A stretch of DNA of 64,000 bases from an uncultured Clostridia bacterium (GCA_937912025.1 CALDOZ010000003.1:31230-95229), one strand, 5' to 3'. Counted from the stretch's first letter, positions 44,563 to 54,045 are shown. Notes: generated by a model from the letters alone, not told the origin. Program-made: numbers and translations.

Positions 44563-44991
44563 TTACTTGCGATTTACTAAATATTCAACGGCTTCTTTAT
44601 AACCATCTATTCCTTTACCGCAAATTACCTTTTCAGCGTATAGCGATATATAACTGAAATTTCTAAACTCTTCACGGCTATGAATATCAGTTATATGCAC
44701 TTCAACAGTTGGTATTTGCACACTTTTAAGCGCGTCTAAAATCGCAACGCTAGTGTGAGTAAACGCGCCCGGATTTATTACTATGCCGTCATACTTATTC
44801 ATTGCTTTTTGTATTACGGTAACTATATCGCCTTCATAATTAGACTGGTAGCACTTTACGTTAACTCTATTGTTTTTTGCAACGCCTTTTATAAATTTAA
44901 CAAGCGCTTTATAGTCAGTTTTACCGTATAAATTTGGCTCGCGTATGCCAAGCATATTCAAATTAACACCGTTTATTACAAGTATTTTCAT
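44563..44991 (-). CDS. aroQ: 3-dehydroquinate dehydratase, type II
   Basis: A 142-residue type II enzyme. N-terminal LVINGVNLNMLGIREPNLYG (residues 4-23, with catalytic Tyr22), QSNYEGDIV (~49), INPGAFTHTSVAILDAL (~72) and VEVHITDIHSREEFR (~96). It converts 3-dehydroquinate to 3-dehydroshikimate. Last gene of the aromatic operon; its start lies 29 bases inside aroE/K. Confidence 0.96.
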   Translation of the reverse strand: MKILVINGVNLNMLGIREPNLYGKTDYKALVKFIKGVAKNNRVNVKCYQSNYEGDIVTVIQKAMNKYDGIVINPGAFTHTSVAILDALKSVQIPTVEVHITDIHSREEFRNFSYISLYAEKVICGKGIDGYKEAVEYLVNRK

Positions 44992-46198
44992 ATTCTAATA
45001 TAACTCCGTTTACGGCAACGTTAAGTTTACCGTTATTTTCTATAACACAATCTTTAATATTTTCGTAAATGTCTTTTCTTTGCTCGTATAATTTTTCAAC
45101 ACCTATGGTTTGAGATAACGGTCTACCTTTAACGCTTAAAAGTTCTAAATTGCGTTTAACGTATACAAGTACGCCGTTACGTTTTAACGCAGTAACGTTT
45201 TCACTTCTAAGCACCGCGCCACCACCAAGCGCTATTACTTTTCCGCTTAGTTTAGCAACTTCTTTTACCGCTTGACTTTCAATATTTCTAAACTCGTCTA
45301 TCCCACTTTCATTTATAATATTTGAAGGGGTTTTCCCGGTAATTTTTAAAACATACTCGTCGGTATCAATAAACTCTCTATCTAAAACTTTCGCTATTTT
45401 TTTTCCGAGAGTAGATTTCCCTGACGACGGCATTCCGTATAGCACAATATTACTTTTTTGAATGCGCATTTTTGATATTATTTTTTCAGTTTCACTATCG
45501 TCAATAACATTTTCAAGCCAAATTTCCTCAGCAAGTAGCGCTTGTTTAACAAGCATCGGTAATCCGTCTGAATAAATAATGCCTAAACGTTTAGCATCGC
45601 TAAGAAGTTCAGTTAAAAACGGGTTGTAAATGCAATCGAAAACAGCAATTAAATTTTTAAAATTTCCGCACTCGATAGGTTTACAATCAACGTTTGGAAA
45701 CATACCGACGGGAGTGGTATTTATAATTATTTCAACGTCTTGATAATTATAACAATTATCGTAATTAATCTCGCCCGTTCTACTTACAACCCTAACCGTT
45801 TTAGCGTTTTCTATTTGGCATAGAGTTTTAGCGGTGTTAGACGTTCCGCCCGAGCCTAAAATTAATACGCTTTTATCTTTTAACGTTACGCCCTTACGCA
45901 AAAGCATATACTTCATACCGTCAACGTCGGTATTGTACCCGTAAAACTTGCCGTTTTTATTAACAACGGTATTTACCGCTCCTGCAAGTTTTGCAACGGC
46001 GGATACTTCGCTCATATATGGTATTACGTCTTTTTTATAAGGAATAGTAACGTTAAAACCGTTATATTCGTTGTTTTTAAAAAACTTGGCAAGGTCGTTT
46101 TCGGCAACTTCCACTAACGCGTAATCAAGTCCTTTTTCTTGGTGAATTTCACGCGAGTAACTATGCCCTAACTTTTTGCCTATTAAACAATATTTCAT
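44963..46198 (-). CDS. fused shikimate dehydrogenase-shikimate kinase
   Basis: 411 residues holding two enzymes. Residues 1-~240 are AroE: KLGHSYSREIHQ (~9, shikimate-binding Ser), NVTIPYKKDVIPYM (~48, catalytic Lys), YNTDVDGMKYML (~85, Asp) and the NADP loop LGSGGTSNTA (~107). Residues ~250-411 are AroK: Walker A GMPSSGKST (~257), DTDEYV (~277), ESGIDEFRNIE, VIALGGGAV (~320) and KGRPLSQ (~350). AroE short length fits the fusion. Together they make shikimate-3-phosphate from dehydroshikimate in one chain. The fusion joint shows no frameshift. Confidence 0.93.
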   Translation of the reverse strand: MKYCLIGKKLGHSYSREIHQEKGLDYALVEVAENDLAKFFKNNEYNGFNVTIPYKKDVIPYMSEVSAVAKLAGAVNTVVNKNGKFYGYNTDVDGMKYMLLRKGVTLKDKSVLILGSGGTSNTAKTLCQIENAKTVRVVSRTGEINYDNCYNYQDVEIIINTTPVGMFPNVDCKPIECGNFKNLIAVFDCIYNPFLTELLSDAKRLGIIYSDGLPMLVKQALLAEEIWLENVIDDSETEKIISKMRIQKSNIVLYGMPSSGKSTLGKKIAKVLDREFIDTDEYVLKITGKTPSNIINESGIDEFRNIESQAVKEVAKLSGKVIALGGGAVLRSENVTALKRNGVLVYVKRNLELLSVKGRPLSQTIGVEKLYEQRKDIYENIKDCVIENNGKLNVAVNGVILEYENTCNKRC

Positions 46199-47337
46199 AT
46201 CAACTCTTTATAACATCCAAGGAAAGTAAATTTATCTGAAGAATTTTCTAGTTCGCCTATTAAATTTAAAACTTCTTTATCGTACACGTCGCCTTCAAAA
46301 TCAAAGTAGAACATAAACTCAAACTCTGAATGCATAATAGGACGCGATTCTATTTTTGTAAGGTTTAGCCCAAGTGACGAAAACTTACTTAAAATATCGT
46401 TAAGACTACCCGGTTTATGACTTAAACTAGTCATAATACTAACCCTATCAGCGCCTTTAAACACTTTAAGGTCTTTACTAATACAAATAAAACGAGTGTA
46501 GTTGCTAGCGCTGTCTTGAACGCAATTTTCCAAAATTTTAAGGGAGTAAACGTCGGCGCAATCGGCTGAACACAAAGCGCCGATAGTAACGTTGTCACTT
46601 TCGCTAACCATTTTAGCGGCAACCGCCGTGTTTTCAACGGCAACGGGGTTAACGCCTAATTTTTTAAGGTATTCGGCGCATTGCGATAACGCTTGTGGAT
46701 GAGAGTATACCGTTTTAATTTGATTAATATTAGCGCCGGCGCGCGCAACTAAGCAATGGTCGATTTTTACGCGAATAGATTTAACTATATGAAATTCGTA
46801 CTTTTTCATAAGGTCGTAAACTTCTAAAACAGAACCTGCCGTACTGTTTTCAATAGGCAATACTCCGTATTCGCAAAGACCTTTTTCAACTGCGTTAAAT
46901 ACGCCTTCAAAATTTTTAAAATAAGTAATATCGTTTATTGGAAATATCTTTTTAGCGGCAGTTCCACTATTAGCGCCCTTTACGCCTTGGCACGCAACGG
47001 ATGCCGATATTGGCATTGCTACTCTATCACTTTCAGTAATTTTAGTAAGTTCTTCAACCGTTTTTGACGTCACCGTTAAAAAATTGCTTTGGTACGCTTT
47101 ACTAGTATGAAAAATAGTTTTGTATAACTCTTTAACGTAAAGGCGTAATTCTTCGGGAGTTTTACTTGCTAAGCGATAAATAATAGAATTTTCACGCTCG
47201 CTATCGTTAACGTTTTTGCCCGTTTTCGCCTTATTAAGCCCCACTTCTTTAGATAGCGCCATTCTTTTTTGATAAAGAGATATAATCTCGTCGTCAATAC
47301 AGTCAAGTTCTTTTCTAATATCTTGTAAATCTCTCAT
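46195..47337 (-). CDS. pheA: bifunctional chorismate mutase/prephenate dehydratase
   Basis: 380 residues. Residues 1-~90: AroQ-class chorismate mutase (LQDIRKELDCIDDEIISLYQKRMALSKEVG). Residues ~110-290: prephenate dehydratase with VACQGVKGANSG, GVLPIENSTAGSV (~157) and the catalytic Thr in SNYTRFICIS (~280). Residues ~300-380: ACT domain with the Phe-binding motif KPGSLNDIL and ESRP. It converts chorismate to phenylpyruvate under phenylalanine feedback. The P-protein is intact, and its stop overlaps aroE/K by 4 bases. Confidence 0.95.
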   Translation of the reverse strand: MRDLQDIRKELDCIDDEIISLYQKRMALSKEVGLNKAKTGKNVNDSERENSIIYRLASKTPEELRLYVKELYKTIFHTSKAYQSNFLTVTSKTVEELTKITESDRVAMPISASVACQGVKGANSGTAAKKIFPINDITYFKNFEGVFNAVEKGLCEYGVLPIENSTAGSVLEVYDLMKKYEFHIVKSIRVKIDHCLVARAGANINQIKTVYSHPQALSQCAEYLKKLGVNPVAVENTAVAAKMVSESDNVTIGALCSADCADVYSLKILENCVQDSASNYTRFICISKDLKVFKGADRVSIMTSLSHKPGSLNDILSKFSSLGLNLTKIESRPIMHSEFEFMFYFDFEGDVYDKEVLNLIGELENSSDKFTFLGCYKELI

Positions 47338-47349
47338 AACGTCCTCTTT

Positions 47350-48417
47350 CTAATTTAGAATTTCATCGAGTATTGCGATAGCAACTGCGCTTTCAACACA
47401 CGGAACGGCGCGTGGAACGATGCAACTGTCGTGCCTACCGCCAATTTGGATTTCAACGTTCTTTTTATTAATTACGTCAATAGTTTTTTGCTTTTTTGCT
47501 ATCGACGGAGTAGGTCTAAACGCAACGCGAAGCGTAATCAAGTTTCCGTTAGATATCCCTCCGTTAATTCCGCCAGCGTGATTGCTTGATGTTTTAACGT
47601 CGCCGTTTTCGTCGTAATAAAAACTGTCGTTAGCAGTGCTACCGTTCATTTTAGTTAAGTCAAACCCAGAGCCAAACTCAACGCCTTTAACGGCTGGTAT
47701 TGCATACACGAGCGACGCTATTTTACCTTCAAGACCTTCAAATAAACTATCACCCACACCAGCGTTTAAGTTGTAAATTACGCATTCAACCGTACCACCA
47801 ACCGAATCGCCACCGCTCTTTGCGGTAGATATTTCGTTTATAATTTCTTGCTTATTATCTAACGATGGAAAAACACCGTCGTCACGAAGTTTAATAAGTT
47901 CTTCGTTTGAAAAAACTTCCGTCTTATACGATTTAGCGACGACTTTGCCCACGCTTGAAACGTACGCGCTAATATACACGCCTTTACTTTCAAGATATTG
48001 TAGAGCAATTCCTCCTGCTATACATAGCGGAGCGGTAAGTCTACCAGAAAATCTTCCACCACCCGAAAAATCTGTTACTCCGTCTTTAATAAAAGTAACG
48101 TAATCAGCGTGCGACGGACGTGGCTTTCCTATTAAATTATTGTAATCGCTACTTTTTTTGTTTACGTTATATATATCGGCTGAAAATTCTCCGTTTATAT
48201 TACCGTCGTCAACTCCCGAAAAAACGGGAGCGTCCGGCTCAATACGCGACGTTGAAAAAATACCGCCACCCGCTTTTCGCCTTGCTAAAAAGTTTTGTAG
48301 TTTTTGACTATCAAACTTGAAAGAAGGATAGCCTTTGACTTTTACGCCTATCTTTTCAGAATGAGATTCGCCGTAAATTTCAATAGTCACGTTTTTACCG
48401 TTAAATTTCGACATCAA
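47350..48417 (-). CDS. aroC: chorismate synthase
   Basis: 355 residues, FMN-dependent. GESHSEKIGVKVKGYPSF (~15), RRKAGGGIFSTSRIEPD (~45, usually R-R-x-x-G), RPSHADYVT (~98), SGGGRFSGRLTAPLCIAGG (~115), SNHAGGINGGISNG (~280) and GRHDSCIVPRAVPC (~325). It makes chorismate from EPSP. Two adjacent Met codons at the start; either could be used. Confidence 0.96.
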   Translation of the reverse strand: MMSKFNGKNVTIEIYGESHSEKIGVKVKGYPSFKFDSQKLQNFLARRKAGGGIFSTSRIEPDAPVFSGVDDGNINGEFSADIYNVNKKSSDYNNLIGKPRPSHADYVTFIKDGVTDFSGGGRFSGRLTAPLCIAGGIALQYLESKGVYISAYVSSVGKVVAKSYKTEVFSNEELIKLRDDGVFPSLDNKQEIINEISTAKSGGDSVGGTVECVIYNLNAGVGDSLFEGLEGKIASLVYAIPAVKGVEFGSGFDLTKMNGSTANDSFYYDENGDVKTSSNHAGGINGGISNGNLITLRVAFRPTPSIAKKQKTIDVINKKNVEIQIGGRHDSCIVPRAVPCVESAVAIAILDEILN

Positions 48418-49645
48418 CTATTCCTCCTAATAATTTGTAATCGTTATAAAATTCGGGGTACGATTTAGTGTACGCTTCAGCGCCGTTAATAGTAGACGAG
48501 CCTTTTGCGTACGAACTAAGTATAGTTGCAGACATTACGGTGCGATGGTCGTTACCGCCGTCAAATACTCCGCCTAAGACGTTACCGCCCGTTATATATA
48601 AATTGCTTTTATTATAATAAGCGCTTATACCCGCATTTTTTAAGGTTGAAATTACGGCTTCTATACGGTCGCTTTCTTTAACTCTTAATCTGTCAACGTT
48701 TTTAAGCACAGTTACGCCGTTAGCATAAGACGCCACCACCGATATTATTTGGACAAGGTCAGGAATATCTTCACAATCAAGTTCAATAGCGTGTAAAGTT
48801 TGATTTTTTACCATAAAAAGTCCGTCGTTATACTGAACGCTTGCTCCAAACAATTTTAAGACTTCTATAATTTTAGCGTCGCCTTGTTTAGAGTTTGGAT
48901 TAAGACCTTTAACGCTAACGGGGCTACCTATCGCGCCAAGAGCAAGCATAAACGCCGAGCCTGAATAATCACCCTCAACTTCTATTTGTTGTAAGTTTTT
49001 AAATTTTTGACCGCCCAAAACTAAATATCCACTATTAGTCTTTTTAACGCTTATACCAAACTTACTTAAAACGTCTAACGTAATATCAATATAACCACGA
49101 CTAACTACGTTGCCTTTAAGAACGAGTTCACTATCGCCGTCAAGAACGGCTAAGGCAAACAATAAGCCCGTTATATATTGCGAACTAACGCTTGCGTCAA
49201 CTTCGTATCTTCCCGCTTTAAGTTTTCCGCTAACGGTATGACCTATAACCGTAGCGCCACCTTGCTCTAAAGTGTTAGCAAGTTCGCCGATAGGTCTTTG
49301 CATTAAACGTTCGCTACCTATAAACTTAGCGGATATACCTAAAGCGCAAGCAATAGGCATTAAAAACCTTAAAGTAGAACCACTTTCGTTGCAATCTACT
49401 ACGACTTCGCCATTAATTTCCGTTCGTTTTTTTATAATCACGCTATCGTCGTTTACACTTACGTTACCGCCGAGAGCGTTTAACGCGTTTACCGTTGCTA
49501 AAACGTCTTTAGAATAACCTGCATTTTTAATTGTAACTTCATTACCGCTTAAAAAGGCGGATATAATAAGCCTATGCGCGTACGATTTTGACGGTGGCGC
49601 AGTAATTATTCCCGATAATGAAGTGGGTGTAATTTTTACGTTCAT
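48401..49645 (-). CDS. aroA: 3-phosphoshikimate 1-carboxyvinyltransferase (EPSP synthase)
   Basis: 414 residues in two inverse-alpha/beta domains. PPSKSYAHRLIISAFLSG (~17-34, catalytic Lys/Ser), NESGSTLRFLMPIAC (~85), MQRPIGEL (~115), SSQYITGLLFAL (~157), RVKESDRIEAVIS (~330) and a DHRTVMSA block (~370). Length is typical. It overlaps aroC by 17 bases and aroB by 4. Confidence 0.96.
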   Translation of the reverse strand: MNVKITPTSLSGIITAPPSKSYAHRLIISAFLSGNEVTIKNAGYSKDVLATVNALNALGGNVSVNDDSVIIKKRTEINGEVVVDCNESGSTLRFLMPIACALGISAKFIGSERLMQRPIGELANTLEQGGATVIGHTVSGKLKAGRYEVDASVSSQYITGLLFALAVLDGDSELVLKGNVVSRGYIDITLDVLSKFGISVKKTNSGYLVLGGQKFKNLQQIEVEGDYSGSAFMLALGAIGSPVSVKGLNPNSKQGDAKIIEVLKLFGASVQYNDGLFMVKNQTLHAIELDCEDIPDLVQIISVVASYANGVTVLKNVDRLRVKESDRIEAVISTLKNAGISAYYNKSNLYITGGNVLGGVFDGGNDHRTVMSATILSSYAKGSSTINGAEAYTKSYPEFYNDYKLLGGIVDVEI

Positions 49646-50658
49646 AATAATCCTAAAAGTTCATCGAAAGTAAGTTTTTTAGTCGTGGTATTACCAATGC
49701 TTTCAATAACTACGAAGTTTACGCTATCCCCTTCGCTTTTCTTGTCCATTTTAATTTGATTAACAAGTTGATTTGGCGAAAATTTTAACGATAAATCAAA
49801 CGGATAACTTTGTAATAAATTTATCAATTCATTAGTTTTTTGCTGAGAAAAGTTATAAATTTTGCTCGAAACCATAATTGCGTAATATATGCCTTTTGCA
49901 ACGCATTCACCGTGTGAAATTTGGTAGTTTGATAACGTTTCTATTGCGTGACCTACGGTATGACCTAAATTTAAAATCATTCTAAGCCCGCTTTCTTTTT
50001 CGTCTTTGCAAACAACGTCCGCTTTAATTTTTAAGCAGTTATATATAAGGTCTTTAGTTAATCCTTTGCTAATTAGTTCTTTAGATACTAAAGCGTCTAA
50101 AAAAGCGTATTTTACAACTTCGCCCATACCGCTATTAATTTCGCGCTTAGGTAAAGTTTTTAAAAAGTCAACGTTGATATATACGGCGTTTGGCTGATAA
50201 AACGTACCGCACAAATTTTTACCAGACGGCAAATCTATGGCAGTTTTTCCGCCAACTGAACTATCAACCATTGAAAGTAAAGTGGTTGGCACGGCAATAA
50301 GGTTAATTCCGCGCATATACGTTGAAGCAACGAAAGCGCCTATATCGCCTACTACGCCACCGCCAAAAGTAATTACGCTATCTTTTCTTGTAAAATTGTT
50401 TTGCGCTAAATAATTGATTATTTTTAAGTAGTTTTCGGCGTTTTTGTTTTGCTCGCCGTGTGGCATAACGTATTTAAAAACTTTTTTAGACGTTAAATAT
50501 TTATCTAAAACGTTTGGATATAAACGGTCGACAACGTCGTCAGTTATTACGGCAACTTTTTCGCCTTTTAAAAAAATATTTAACTTTTCAAAAGCATCTA
50601 AACCACTAGTAATAGTTACGTCGTAATTTTTTGATGCCGTTACCTTTAATTTAAGCAT
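49642..50658 (-). CDS. aroB: 3-dehydroquinate synthase
   Basis: 338 residues, NAD- and metal-dependent. GGGVVGDIGAFVASTYMRGINLIAVPTTLLSMVDSSVGGKTAID spans ~98-141 with the catalytic core, then EVVKYAF (~175), NLGHTVGHAIE (~230, metal His) and SHGECVAKGI (~247). It makes 3-dehydroquinate from DAHP. A 72-bp gap separates it from tyrA upstream; no promoter is evident in the gap. Confidence 0.96.
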   Translation of the reverse strand: MLKLKVTASKNYDVTITSGLDAFEKLNIFLKGEKVAVITDDVVDRLYPNVLDKYLTSKKVFKYVMPHGEQNKNAENYLKIINYLAQNNFTRKDSVITFGGGVVGDIGAFVASTYMRGINLIAVPTTLLSMVDSSVGGKTAIDLPSGKNLCGTFYQPNAVYINVDFLKTLPKREINSGMGEVVKYAFLDALVSKELISKGLTKDLIYNCLKIKADVVCKDEKESGLRMILNLGHTVGHAIETLSNYQISHGECVAKGIYYAIMVSSKIYNFSQQKTNELINLLQSYPFDLSLKFSPNQLVNQIKMDKKSEGDSVNFVVIESIGNTTTKKLTFDELLGLL

Positions 50659-50730
50659 TTTAAAACTCCAATATTTTAAAGTTAGTTTAAATAAAATACA
50701 AATGTATTTTAATTTATTATTGTAATTTTA

Positions 50731-51582
50731 TCAACTATTTTTTGCCGATTTAACGTCAATTTGTAATTTTCTATCGTTTCCTTCTTTTAAAAGGGCATAT
50801 AGTTTATCTTGATTGCCCTCTTTTAAAGCATCGCGATAAGCGGTAATATTAACAATAAACTCGTCAAGTTCGCTAAGTAACATATCGCCGTTTTCTACCA
50901 TAAGCCCAGCCCACATAGCAGGGTCAAGCCTTGCAACTCTTGTTAAATCGCGATAACTTCCAGCAGAATAACCGGTGTGCTTTTCGGCTTGCTCGTTTTT
51001 AATAAAGGCGTTAGATACGATATGACAAAGCTGAGAAGTAAAGGCTATCATGCTATCGTGATTTTCAGCAGTAGTTATCACCACTTTTGAAAAACCTATT
51101 GATAAATAAAAGTTTTTAAGCGCTTCGATAGTAAAAATATCGGCGGTAACGTTAACGAGTATCATTGACGCTTTATCAAATAGCGTTGTAAGCGAGTGGT
51201 TTATCCCCGATAATTCTCTACCTGCCATTGGGTGACCGCCAACGTATATTAAATGCGGAAATTCGCGGGAAAAGTCTTTCATTTGCTCAACAATTTGACG
51301 TTTGACACCGCAAAAATCGTGAACTATACAACCGCTTTTTAGATGTGGTAAAAACTTTTCAATTGCCGACTTAAAAAACTCAGGGCGAATAGCAACGACA
51401 ATCATATCAAGTTCACTAGCGTTTTTAATAGTAAGTGGCTCGTGAAATGCTTTAACCATTTCGGCTTTGAGCATAACGTCGTCGCTTAAATCGTAACCGT
51501 ATACGGTATGCTCCGTTTTCTTTACTAAGGTACGCCCAAACGAGCCACCCATTAATCCTAAACCAATTATACCAATTTTCAT
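50731..51582 (-). CDS. tyrA: prephenate dehydrogenase
   Basis: 283 residues. NAD(P) loop IGLGLMGGSFGRTL (~5-18), VAIRPEF (~68), DFCGVKRQIVEQM (~90) and GGHPMAGRELSG (~117) with the catalytic His. No ACT domain, so tyrosine feedback would have to act elsewhere. It converts prephenate to 4-hydroxyphenylpyruvate. Four-base overlap with aroF. Confidence 0.94.
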   Translation of the reverse strand: MKIGIIGLGLMGGSFGRTLVKKTEHTVYGYDLSDDVMLKAEMVKAFHEPLTIKNASELDMIVVAIRPEFFKSAIEKFLPHLKSGCIVHDFCGVKRQIVEQMKDFSREFPHLIYVGGHPMAGRELSGINHSLTTLFDKASMILVNVTADIFTIEALKNFYLSIGFSKVVITTAENHDSMIAFTSQLCHIVSNAFIKNEQAEKHTGYSAGSYRDLTRVARLDPAMWAGLMVENGDMLLSELDEFIVNITAYRDALKEGNQDKLYALLKEGNDRKLQIDVKSAKNS

Positions 51583-52595
51583 AACTTTCTTTGCTTATTT
51601 ACGAGCGGAAGCATAACGTCTATACTGTCAACAATGTCCTTAAACTGTTCGGGTTTAATTGATTGAGCGCCATCGCAAAGAGCGTTTGACGGGTCGTTAT
51701 GAACTTCTATCATAAGGCCGTCCGCCCCTGCCCCAACTGAAGCGAGTGACAACGGTTTTACAAGGCGTGAAAGTCCAGACGCGTGCGACGGGTCAACGAT
51801 AACGGGAAGATGAGTAAGTTCTTTTAAAAGCGGTATTGCCGATAAGTCTAACGTGTTACGAGTGTATGGCTCGAAAGTACGAATACCGCGCTCGCATAAA
51901 ATTACGTCTTTTGAGCCTTCACTCATAATATATTCAGCGCTCATAAGCCATTCTTCAATGGTATTTGCAAGACCACGTTTTAATAAAACGGGCTTTTTTG
52001 TTTTACCAACTTCCTTTAAAAGTTCAAAGTTTTGCATGTTTCTTGCGCCAATTTGAATGAGATCAACGTCTTTAAACAAGTCGAGATGATTAACGCTCAT
52101 AAGTTCTGTAACGATAGGCATTCCCGTTTCCTGTTTGGCTTTAAGTAAAAGTTCAAGACCTTGATTTCTTAACCCTTGGAAAGAATACGGCGACGTACGC
52201 GGTTTAAACGCTCCGCCACGAAGCAACGTAGCGCCCGCCTTTTTTACTTCTTCGGCAATAGTAATTATTTGCTTTTCAGTTTCAATGGAACAAGGCCCTG
52301 CTATAATTTGGAAATTATCACCACCAAACTTGTTTCCACATATATCTACGATAGTATCGTCTGGGTGAAATTTACGGTTGGCGCTTTTAAAAGGCTCTTG
52401 AATACGGCGCACGTTTTCAACTATATCAAGCGAGCGAACAAGGTCAATGTCAATTTTACTAGTATCGCCAACTAAACCTAAAATGGTTGAATGGCTACCC
52501 TTACTAACGTCAATATCAACGCCTTGTTGTTTTACCCATTTCATTAAAGTATCAAGTTGTTTTTCTTCGTAGTTTTGTTTGATAATGATAATCAT
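51579..52595 (-). CDS. aroF: DAHP synthase, type I-beta with N-terminal regulatory domain
   Basis: 338 residues. Residues 1-~70 form the ferredoxin-like regulatory domain (MIIIIKQNYEEKQLDTLMKW), and the TIM barrel follows with GPCSIETEKQI (~102), LRGGAFKPRTSPYSFQG (~123), QIGARNMQNFELLKEVG (~180) and VDPSHASG (~265). It condenses PEP and erythrose-4-phosphate as the first committed step. This is the Bacillus/Thermotoga-type AroF rather than E. coli AroG. It heads the operon; no T-box was found in the 325-bp leader, which is filled by two hairpin repeats. Confidence 0.95.
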   Translation of the reverse strand: MIIIIKQNYEEKQLDTLMKWVKQQGVDIDVSKGSHSTILGLVGDTSKIDIDLVRSLDIVENVRRIQEPFKSANRKFHPDDTIVDICGNKFGGDNFQIIAGPCSIETEKQIITIAEEVKKAGATLLRGGAFKPRTSPYSFQGLRNQGLELLLKAKQETGMPIVTELMSVNHLDLFKDVDLIQIGARNMQNFELLKEVGKTKKPVLLKRGLANTIEEWLMSAEYIMSEGSKDVILCERGIRTFEPYTRNTLDLSAIPLLKELTHLPVIVDPSHASGLSRLVKPLSLASVGAGADGLMIEVHNDPSNALCDGAQSIKPEQFKDIVDSIDVMLPLVNKQRKL

Positions 52596-52612
52596 AATAA
52601 ATCTCCTATTAA

Positions 52613-52748
52613 TTAGTTTAGTAATGTGCGGTTTTAAAGGCAGAGTTACGAGTTAGACAAGGCTCACTTTATTGGCACGGACTGAATTGACCTTTGTGGC
52701 TATTTGGGTCGAGACGATAAAGTAGAAACGCAGTATTGCGTAATTATT
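52613..52748. repeat. bulged-hairpin repeat family, copy B
   Basis: It begins ATTAGTTTAGTAATGTGCGGTTTTAAAGG, has GAGTTAG..AAGGCTCA, a middle stem CTTTAT/ATAAAG, a weakened apical stem (TTGACC-TTTGT-GGCTA) and TAGAAACGCAG. Tandem with copy C, spacing about 135 bp. It lies in the leader of the aromatic operon. Confidence 0.75.
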
Positions 52749-52749
52749 G

Positions 52750-52905
52750 ATTAGTTTAATGTAGTACGGTTTTAAAGGGATAGAAACAAGTTAGGCTAGG
52801 CTCACTTTGGGTGGATAGACACAACTAACCTTTTTGGTTGTTGGGGTTATACAACCAAAGTAGAAACAACGCCTAACGCCGTTTATAGACCTTTAAAAAA
52901 TTATT
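52750..52905. repeat. bulged-hairpin repeat family, copy C (most complete)
   Basis: Outer stem TTTTAAAGG (52770-52778) with CCTTTAAAA (52890-52898), plus ACGG/CCGT next to it. The left arm holds GTTAGGCTAGGCTCA, the middle stem CTTTGG/CCAAAG, the apex CAACTAACC-TTTTT-GGTTGTTG, and the right arm TAGAAACAACGCCTAACG. The GTTAGGC and GCCTAAC segments can pair too. Confidence 0.8.
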
Positions 52906-52920
52906 GAAGAACCTTAGCCT

Positions 52921-53940
52921 TTAAAAATTGCCATAACCATCCGGATTATTAAGTTGCCACCTTAAAGCATCGGCACACATATCGTCAATAGTTTTAGTTG
53001 CTTTAAAACCTAAAAGTTCGTAGGCAAGAGAAGTGTCAGCATAGCATTCGGCAATATCACCGGGGCGACGCTCAACGATTTTATACGCGATAGGTTTTCC
53101 AAGCGCTTTTGAAAAAGCGTTTACCATTTCAAGAACGCTAAAACCTTTGCCCGTACCAAGATTTACTACGAAAAGTCCACTATTTGTTAAAAGTTTTTTA
53201 ACGGCAAGAACGTGACCGATAGCAAGGTCAACAACGTGAATATAATCGCGAACACCAGTTCCGTCAGGCGTGTCGTAATCGCCACCGAAAACGTTAAGGT
53301 AAGGAAGTTTGCCAATAGCAACCTTAGTAATATAAGGACACAAGTTATTAGGAATACCGTTAGGGTCTTCACCAATAGTTCCACTCTCGTGCGCGCCAAC
53401 CGGGTTAAAGTAACGAAGTATTGCGATGTTAAATTGTGGATCTGCTTTTGCTAAGTCTTTTAAAATGTATTCAATAAAGAGTTTTGTGCTTCCGTACGGA
53501 TTAGTTGTTGAAAGAGGAAAGTCTTCTTTAATAGGAACGCTTGCAGGATCGCCGTACACCGTTGCAGAAGAAGAAAATACTAAGTTTTTACAGCCAACTT
53601 CTTTCATAACTTCAACAAGCGCTATAAGACCGCCAATATTGTTATGATAATACTCGATAGGTTTTCTTACGCTTTCGCCAACCGCTTTGTAACCAGCGAA
53701 GTTAATAACTGCGTCAATTTTATTTTCGGCAAAAATTTTTCTTAAAGCATCTTTATCTAAAATGTCTGCAATATAAAACGGAATTTGTTTGCCTACGATT
53801 TTTTCAACGCGTTTTACGGCTTCTTTTTTGCTGTTATATAAATTATCTACAATAACAACTTCATAACCAGAATTAATAAGTTCGATAACGGTATGCGAAC
53901 CGATATAACCAGCGCCACCTGTAACAAGAATAGTACTCAT
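52921..53940 (-). CDS. galE: UDP-glucose 4-epimerase
   Basis: The start is the ATG ending at 53940 with AAAGGTGA upstream; the longer frame runs through the promoter. 339 residues of an extended SDR: GGAGYIGSH (~7, NAD), NFAGYKAVGES (~79), SSSATVYGDP (~122, Ser) and YGSTK (~149, Tyr/Lys). It interconverts UDP-glucose and UDP-galactose. Same strand as the aromatic operon; no terminator separates them beyond the hairpin repeats, so read-through is possible. Confidence 0.96.
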   Translation of the reverse strand: MSTILVTGGAGYIGSHTVIELINSGYEVVIVDNLYNSKKEAVKRVEKIVGKQIPFYIADILDKDALRKIFAENKIDAVINFAGYKAVGESVRKPIEYYHNNIGGLIALVEVMKEVGCKNLVFSSSATVYGDPASVPIKEDFPLSTTNPYGSTKLFIEYILKDLAKADPQFNIAILRYFNPVGAHESGTIGEDPNGIPNNLCPYITKVAIGKLPYLNVFGGDYDTPDGTGVRDYIHVVDLAIGHVLAVKKLLTNSGLFVVNLGTGKGFSVLEMVNAFSKALGKPIAYKIVERRPGDIAECYADTSLAYELLGFKATKTIDDMCADALRWQLNNPDGYGNF

Positions 53941-53968
53941 ATAATCACCTTTTAATTTTATTAAAAAT

Positions 53969-53997
53969 ATTGTAACATATACAAAAATAAAAATCAA
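53969..53997 (-). promoter_or_regulatory. promoter of galE
   Basis: TTGATT (complement 53992-53997), 17 bp, TACAAT (complement 53969-53974) on the minus strand. Confidence 0.75.
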
Positions 53998-54033
53998 TGG
54001 TATAAGTTTACAAGTTTTAGTATTTTTTTTGCA

Positions 54034-54039
54034 TATACT
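54034..54039 (+). promoter_or_regulatory. -10 box of the MurG-like gene, probably leaderless
   Basis: TATACT ends seven bases before the ATG at 54046. The -35 is weak (CAAGTT at 17-bp spacing). There is no Shine-Dalgarno sequence in between. Confidence 0.6.
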
Positions 54040-54045
54040 ATTATT

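Noticed and set aside
52750..52905. Integron attC sites (GTTAGGC and GCCTAAC inside the hairpin repeats)
   Set aside because: In attC the order is RYYYAAC on the left and GTTRRRY on the right; here it is reversed in copy C and the motifs are not kept in copies A, B and E. No integrase gene is present.
52596..52920. T-box or amino-acid riboswitch ahead of the aromatic operon
   Set aside because: No T-box AGGGTGG/ACCGCG sequence, specifier loop or terminator was found; the leader is occupied by hairpin repeats B and C, which occur elsewhere without aro genes.
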